Positions 20,622 through 23,684 of a stretch of 23,684 bases of DNA are shown here, piece after piece (positions within the stretch are counted from its first letter, which is position 1; each line of letters starts with the position of its first letter). A program made the translations under genes and the position numbers. The notes beneath the pieces were generated by a model. It worked only from the letters and a program-made list of their open reading frames with translations. It was not told where the DNA came from and made no database searches. This DNA is from a virus. The DNA lies in the IMG/VR virus record IMGVR_UViG_3300005253_000619, positions 1 to 23,684 of that record; one strand, 5' to 3'.

Positions 20622-22222
20622 TAAAAATTAGAAAATTTATAGAGAAAACTTTTAATATTGAACAAAGAGATGTTGAATTACTTATGGAACCTTTTAAAAT
20701 TTTTATAAATGATTTGACAAATAAAGGTAAAGAATATTTTAATTATTACCATATTTCAGATGCAATTATAGAAGGAAATGATTGGCAATTTATAAAGCTT
20801 TCATCAGGTGATTTAATATCTGAAGATTGTAAAAAAGCACATTTAATTAATCCAGTAAAAATATACATTGGAATTTTTAAAGAAGGTAATTATTATATGC
20901 CATCAGCAGGTTTAATTTCAATTTCTATAAGTTATAGTTTTCTTTCTTTGTTATTTCAGACTATGAATGCTGATTATAACGAAGAACTTTTTTTACCTAT
21001 TGATTTCAAAAAATTACTTATGCATACAACATTATCAAATGTTGATAAAGCATTAACAGAAATAACTGAATTAAAATGGGAAAATTCTATACATCATGAA
21101 CTTGCACATTGGTTAGATGATACATTCCATTCATTACATATTGGTAAAACTTTACAAAAAACTAAAGGTAAAATAGCACCATATTATGGTGTTAAAAATA
21201 TTAATGTTTCTCATATGGAAATTGAAGCACAAATTCATAGTATAAAATTTTTAAAACAAAAGTTTGCTAATGTTTGGGATACTTTTACTATTTTTGATGT
21301 ACTCAATAAAGATACAAGTATGAGATTTATTTATCAAGGTCTATCACATGAAGAACGTAAAATATGGATAGATCATTTACTTAAAAGAATGGCAAGAGAA
21401 AAATTAATCGGTCGAAATATGACTTATATTCCTAATGATGATAGAATTTTAATAGAAGCTTTAATTGAAGATCAAGTAAATTATATTAAACCTATTTATA
21501 ATGGAACAATTATAGAGATTACAAAACAACTTCTTGAAAAGAATAAAGATTTTGAAATAAAAGAATTTAAAGAAGATTTACTTAATATTTTACACGAATA
21601 TACAATATCTGATCTTAGAAGTAATGCTTCAAACCCACATGAAAAAAAGTTTTTAAAAACCAGACAAAAGAAAGGAGAGCAAGGTTCTTTTCTTGTTGGC
21701 TTAAGTTGGAATGATCGTAATAAACGAGCAGTAGGGAAAGAAAGATATACTTCTACACTTACACTTACTTTTAAAATTCAACCTACTTATAAAGATTCAC
21801 AAGGTAATTATACAAAGAAAGGTAATCAAACAGGTACTAAGAAAAATTATCAAATTAAATTACAATTTCAAGCTATTAATGATTGGGTAGAAAGTAGACA
21901 AGCATTTTTGGAACTTACTAGGGGTGAACAAGTAGAATTTATAAGAGGTATAATAAAAGGTGCTGATGTAAAAATATGGAGTGATGATCCAAGTTGGTTA
22001 TACCAAGGGCATTATGAGAATGCAGTTGAATTAGATTATTCACTTTATGAATGGCCAGGTAATATTCCAAGAGCTAAAGGAAGATGGGCATTAATAAAAA
22101 CAGGAAGTACAACAACCCCTTATTTCTCACTTAGTAAACATATGATTGAAGTACTCACAGTTATTCCTTTTATTCCTGATGAAATTGCAAGTATGATTCG
22201 AAAGGAGTATGGAAGTGATTAA
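20618..22222 (+). CDS. Tagged zinc metalloprotease (HExxH)
   Basis: 534 aa; ATG overlaps the previous stop by 4 nt. Tag MIKIRKFIEK, then a large N-terminal domain. The zincin motif HHELAHWLDD is at residues 159-168 (H160, E161, H164), with a likely third ligand in SHMEIEAQIHS (E201 or E203). A helical middle follows. The C-terminal domain (about 345-520) contains LRSNASNPHEKKFLKTRQKKGEQGSFLVGLSWNDRN and DVKIWSDDPSWLYQGHYENA, ending PYFSLSKHMIEVL. That last stretch resembles the CSCPDFxYR ... CKH motif of some phage proteins, with the Cys lost; this is tentative. If packaged in the head, it would be injected and could act on host proteins, or it may process the prohead core. Confidence 0.85.
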   Translation: MIKIRKFIEKTFNIEQRDVELLMEPFKIFINDLTNKGKEYFNYYHISDAIIEGNDWQFIKLSSGDLISEDCKKAHLINPVKIYIGIFKEGNYYMPSAGLISISISYSFLSLLFQTMNADYNEELFLPIDFKKLLMHTTLSNVDKALTEITELKWENSIHHELAHWLDDTFHSLHIGKTLQKTKGKIAPYYGVKNINVSHMEIEAQIHSIKFLKQKFANVWDTFTIFDVLNKDTSMRFIYQGLSHEERKIWIDHLLKRMAREKLIGRNMTYIPNDDRILIEALIEDQVNYIKPIYNGTIIEITKQLLEKNKDFEIKEFKEDLLNILHEYTISDLRSNASNPHEKKFLKTRQKKGEQGSFLVGLSWNDRNKRAVGKERYTSTLTLTFKIQPTYKDSQGNYTKKGNQTGTKKNYQIKLQFQAINDWVESRQAFLELTRGEQVEFIRGIIKGADVKIWSDDPSWLYQGHYENAVELDYSLYEWPGNIPRAKGRWALIKTGSTTTPYFSLSKHMIEVLTVIPFIPDEIASMIRKEYGSD

Positions 22223-22682
22223 AATAAGAAATTTTAAAGAAGAATGGGTTGATGGTTTAAAAATTAAACCTGATCATTGGAATGATCTTGGTTATTATGA
22301 AATATTCAAAAATCCTTCTAAAAAAGAATTAAATGATTCAGATGGTTATGATACAAGGGGTGTAATTTTAAAAAATGGTGATTTTTATATTGTGTCACCA
22401 TCTGAAGAATTAATTCATGTTAGTTTACTTAAAATATTAAGTACAATAAAAATAATAACAACTAAATGGATTGATGATGATTGGGGAAAAGATGGAGATA
22501 GTCTTACTGAATTTTTATGTGTAGAACGTGCCGGAGATTCATTTGATTTTTATCAATCTGAAAGTTATTTTATAAAAATAATGCCTTCACTTTTTGAAGA
22601 ATATAAAATAAATTTTAAAAAAAATAATCCTTTTTATACATTATTTACTCGTTCTGAACGTGTGTTTAATTTAAATGATTAA
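22215..22682 (+). CDS. Tagged diverged NPTKKEL-family protein
   Basis: 155 aa from GTG at 22215. An ATG at 22209 would add ME, but the GTG start restores the tag VIKIRNFKEE and the same 8-nt overlap with the upstream stop seen at other junctions. The body has YYEIFKNPSKKELNDSDGYDTRGVILKNGDFYIVSPSEELIH, an evident distant relative of the domain in 17176, 18313 and 18809. The WSWxDKY segment is missing and the C-terminal half is different. Function unknown. Confidence 0.78.
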   Translation: MIKIRNFKEEWVDGLKIKPDHWNDLGYYEIFKNPSKKELNDSDGYDTRGVILKNGDFYIVSPSEELIHVSLLKILSTIKIITTKWIDDDWGKDGDSLTEFLCVERAGDSFDFYQSESYFIKIMPSLFEEYKINFKKNNPFYTLFTRSERVFNLND

Positions 22683-22701
22683 AATAAAGAAATCTAAATG
22701 A
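22675..22701 (+). CDS. Eight-residue tag-only mini-ORF
   Basis: ATG ATT AAA ATA AAG AAA TCT AAA TGA encodes MIKIKKSK. It starts inside the end of the 22215 gene with the usual 8-nt overlap and ends on the ATG of the next gene. It looks like a relic of a tagged gene whose body was lost, or a coupling peptide that hands ribosomes to the next start. Confidence 0.35.
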   Translation: MIKIKKSK

Positions 22702-23246
22702 TTAAAATAAAAAATTTTAAAGAAAATATTGATTGGGATGATTATGATAATATTAGAAAATGGATTCAAGCATATCAAAGAGAAAGTGATAAAATATCAA
22801 TTAAAAAAGTTTTAAGATATGCAAATAATGATGAATTTCGTGATAAAAATAAAAAATATGTTTTGTACAGAGGTATATATTTAAGAGATGAAGAAGGTTA
22901 TATAGATTCTTATGATTTAAAACAAATAAAAAAAGATAAAATATTTTTTCCTGAAAGATTACAAATTTCATGGACATTTAATAAAAATCAAGCTTATGGG
23001 TTTGCTATTGGTAATAAAACTTGGTTGGATTCAAAAAGAGAATTAACATCTCAAGCTAGATTTTATAAACATTATGGCATTATTTTAAAACAAGACTTTA
23101 GTTTAAATGAAATAATATTTGATTTTAATTATATAGATAAAAATAATGAATATTTAAAAAATATAATTGATTTTCCTATGGAAGAAGAAGTTATTATTAA
23201 TCCTTTTAAATATAAATTTTTTAAAATAATCGAATTATTGGAGTAA
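22698..23246 (+). CDS. Tagged ADP-ribosyltransferase
   Basis: 182 aa. Tag MIKIKNFKEN, then an ADP-ribosyltransferase of the R-S-E type: KYVLYRGIYL with R58, QISWTFNKNQAYGFA with S91-W92-T93 in the place of the STS strand, and FPMEEEVII with the ExE pair (E162, E164) near the end. The order, spacing and length fit single-domain toxin/phage mono-ADP-ribosyltransferases such as T4 ModA/ModB. T4 Alt, a larger member, is packaged in the head by an N-terminal targeting sequence and injected to modify host RNA polymerase, which is the best model for this protein. The target and activity here are inferred. Confidence 0.85.
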   Translation: MIKIKNFKENIDWDDYDNIRKWIQAYQRESDKISIKKVLRYANNDEFRDKNKKYVLYRGIYLRDEEGYIDSYDLKQIKKDKIFFPERLQISWTFNKNQAYGFAIGNKTWLDSKRELTSQARFYKHYGIILKQDFSLNEIIFDFNYIDKNNEYLKNIIDFPMEEEVIINPFKYKFFKIIELLE

Positions 23247-23249
23247 TAA

Positions 23250-23652
23250 GTGATTAAAATAAGAAAATTTAATGAGAGTTTATCTAAAGTAGTCTTTCAT
23301 AATACATATATAGAACGATTATATAATATTCTTTTATCTAACACATTTTATTTAACATCAAATCTTGGAACAGATTCAGATAAACTTCAAAAAGGATTTT
23401 ATTATTTTTCTGTATCAAGAATTAAGTTTGGTGGTTATGCACATTCAATGGGTGAAAGTGATCATGTAAATATTGTACTTGATGGTGACAAATTTAATCA
23501 GAGATATAAAGGTGGACCAGTTGATTATTGGGGTCGTGAAATGAGAGTAGGAGAAAAAATTTCATTAGAAATGCAATTAAGAAATGATGAAAATGAAGAA
23601 AGAATATTTTCTGATGATTCTGAAATTCCAAATGCAAAGAATTATATTATAG
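23250..23652 (+). CDS. Tagged protein, truncated by contig end
   Basis: GTG start 4 nt after the previous stop. Tag VIKIRKFNES, then an open frame that runs into the adapter sequence, so the 3' end is missing. The first 134 codons include FHNTYIERLYNILLSNTFYLTS, KGFYYFSVSRIKFGGYAHS and VDYWGREMRVGE. The HNT..IL.N.F.LT ... YYFSVSR pattern is reminiscent of the ADP-ribosyltransferase-like or PARP-like folds, with a His and a Ser/Tyr-containing strand, but the diagnostic Glu region is not in the contig. It could be a second ADP-ribosyltransferase; confidence in the family is low. Confidence 0.72.
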
Positions 23653-23684
23653 CTGTCTCTTATACACATCTCCGAGCCCACGAG
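23653..23684 (+). other. Nextera transposase adapter read-through
   Basis: The last 32 bases begin CTGTCTCTTATACACATCT, the Tn5 mosaic-end/Nextera adapter, and continue with the CCGAGCCCACGAG tail of the read-2 adapter. It is a library artefact at the contig end, not phage DNA. Confidence 0.97.

Noticed and set aside
1-23684. tRNA genes, attachment sites, integrase or lysogeny genes
   Set aside because: I saw no cloverleaf-like segment, no integrase or repressor and no paired att-like repeats. The window looks lytic/virion in content.

Overview
This window is a contig end from a very AT-rich tailed bacteriophage (Caudoviricetes). It carries the head-assembly module of a T4-like myovirus. Every convincing gene is on the + strand, genes are tightly packed with frequent 4-8 nt overlaps, and Shine-Dalgarno sites are clear. 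Arginine is mostly AGA. The host cannot be named from the sequence. The last 32 bases (23653-23684) match the Illumina Nextera adapter and are not biological.

Region 1 (1-2690): a sigma70-type promoter (74-102) drives a small protein of unknown function with a glycine-rich C-terminal loop. A Vsr/DUF559-like endonuclease and an MRE11/SbcD-like phosphoesterase follow. The spacers around these two nucleases are three arrays of degenerate pentamers, GGTNN: about 97 units, roughly three quarters exact. They look like nothing else in the window.

Region 2 (2687-4480): an unknown 375-aa protein, an FmdB-type zinc ribbon, tiny ORFs, and a strong terminator that isolates the next operon.

Region 3 (4494-11046), head module in classical order: portal, unknown head-associated protein, prohead protease fused to a coiled-coil scaffold, small beta-rich protein, major capsid protein, terminator. 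An internal promoter-like motif, an SD and an in-frame ATG inside the protease gene point to a nested scaffold gene (8048-9040). The capsid protein has an LTE|G site that fits T4-type prohead-protease cleavage.

Region 4 (11104-15393): structural, connector or unknown proteins ending at a second strong terminator. Region 5 (15395-17152): a textbook TTGACA/17/TATATT promoter with an apparently leaderless, possibly UvsY-like gene, followed by three small unknown genes.

Region 6 (17176-contig end) is the most interesting part. Eight separate proteins share an N-terminal tag of about ten residues, (M/V)I(K/R)(I/L)(R/K)(K/N)FxE, but have different bodies: a paralogous domain family, an inorganic-pyrophosphatase-like fusion, a HExxH metalloprotease, an ADP-ribosyltransferase and a truncated unknown. 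The tag ends in hydrophobic-x-Glu, the cleavage signature of T4-type prohead proteases. I infer that it is a capsid-targeting sequence and that this region encodes a set of effectors packaged in the head and injected with the DNA, as with T4 Alt and IPI-III. A homing endonuclease sits inside the cluster.

A recurring motif, (A/C)ACTAATATAATA with variants, lies upstream of the portal, scaffold, capsid and several other virion genes and is probably the phage's late or virion promoter.
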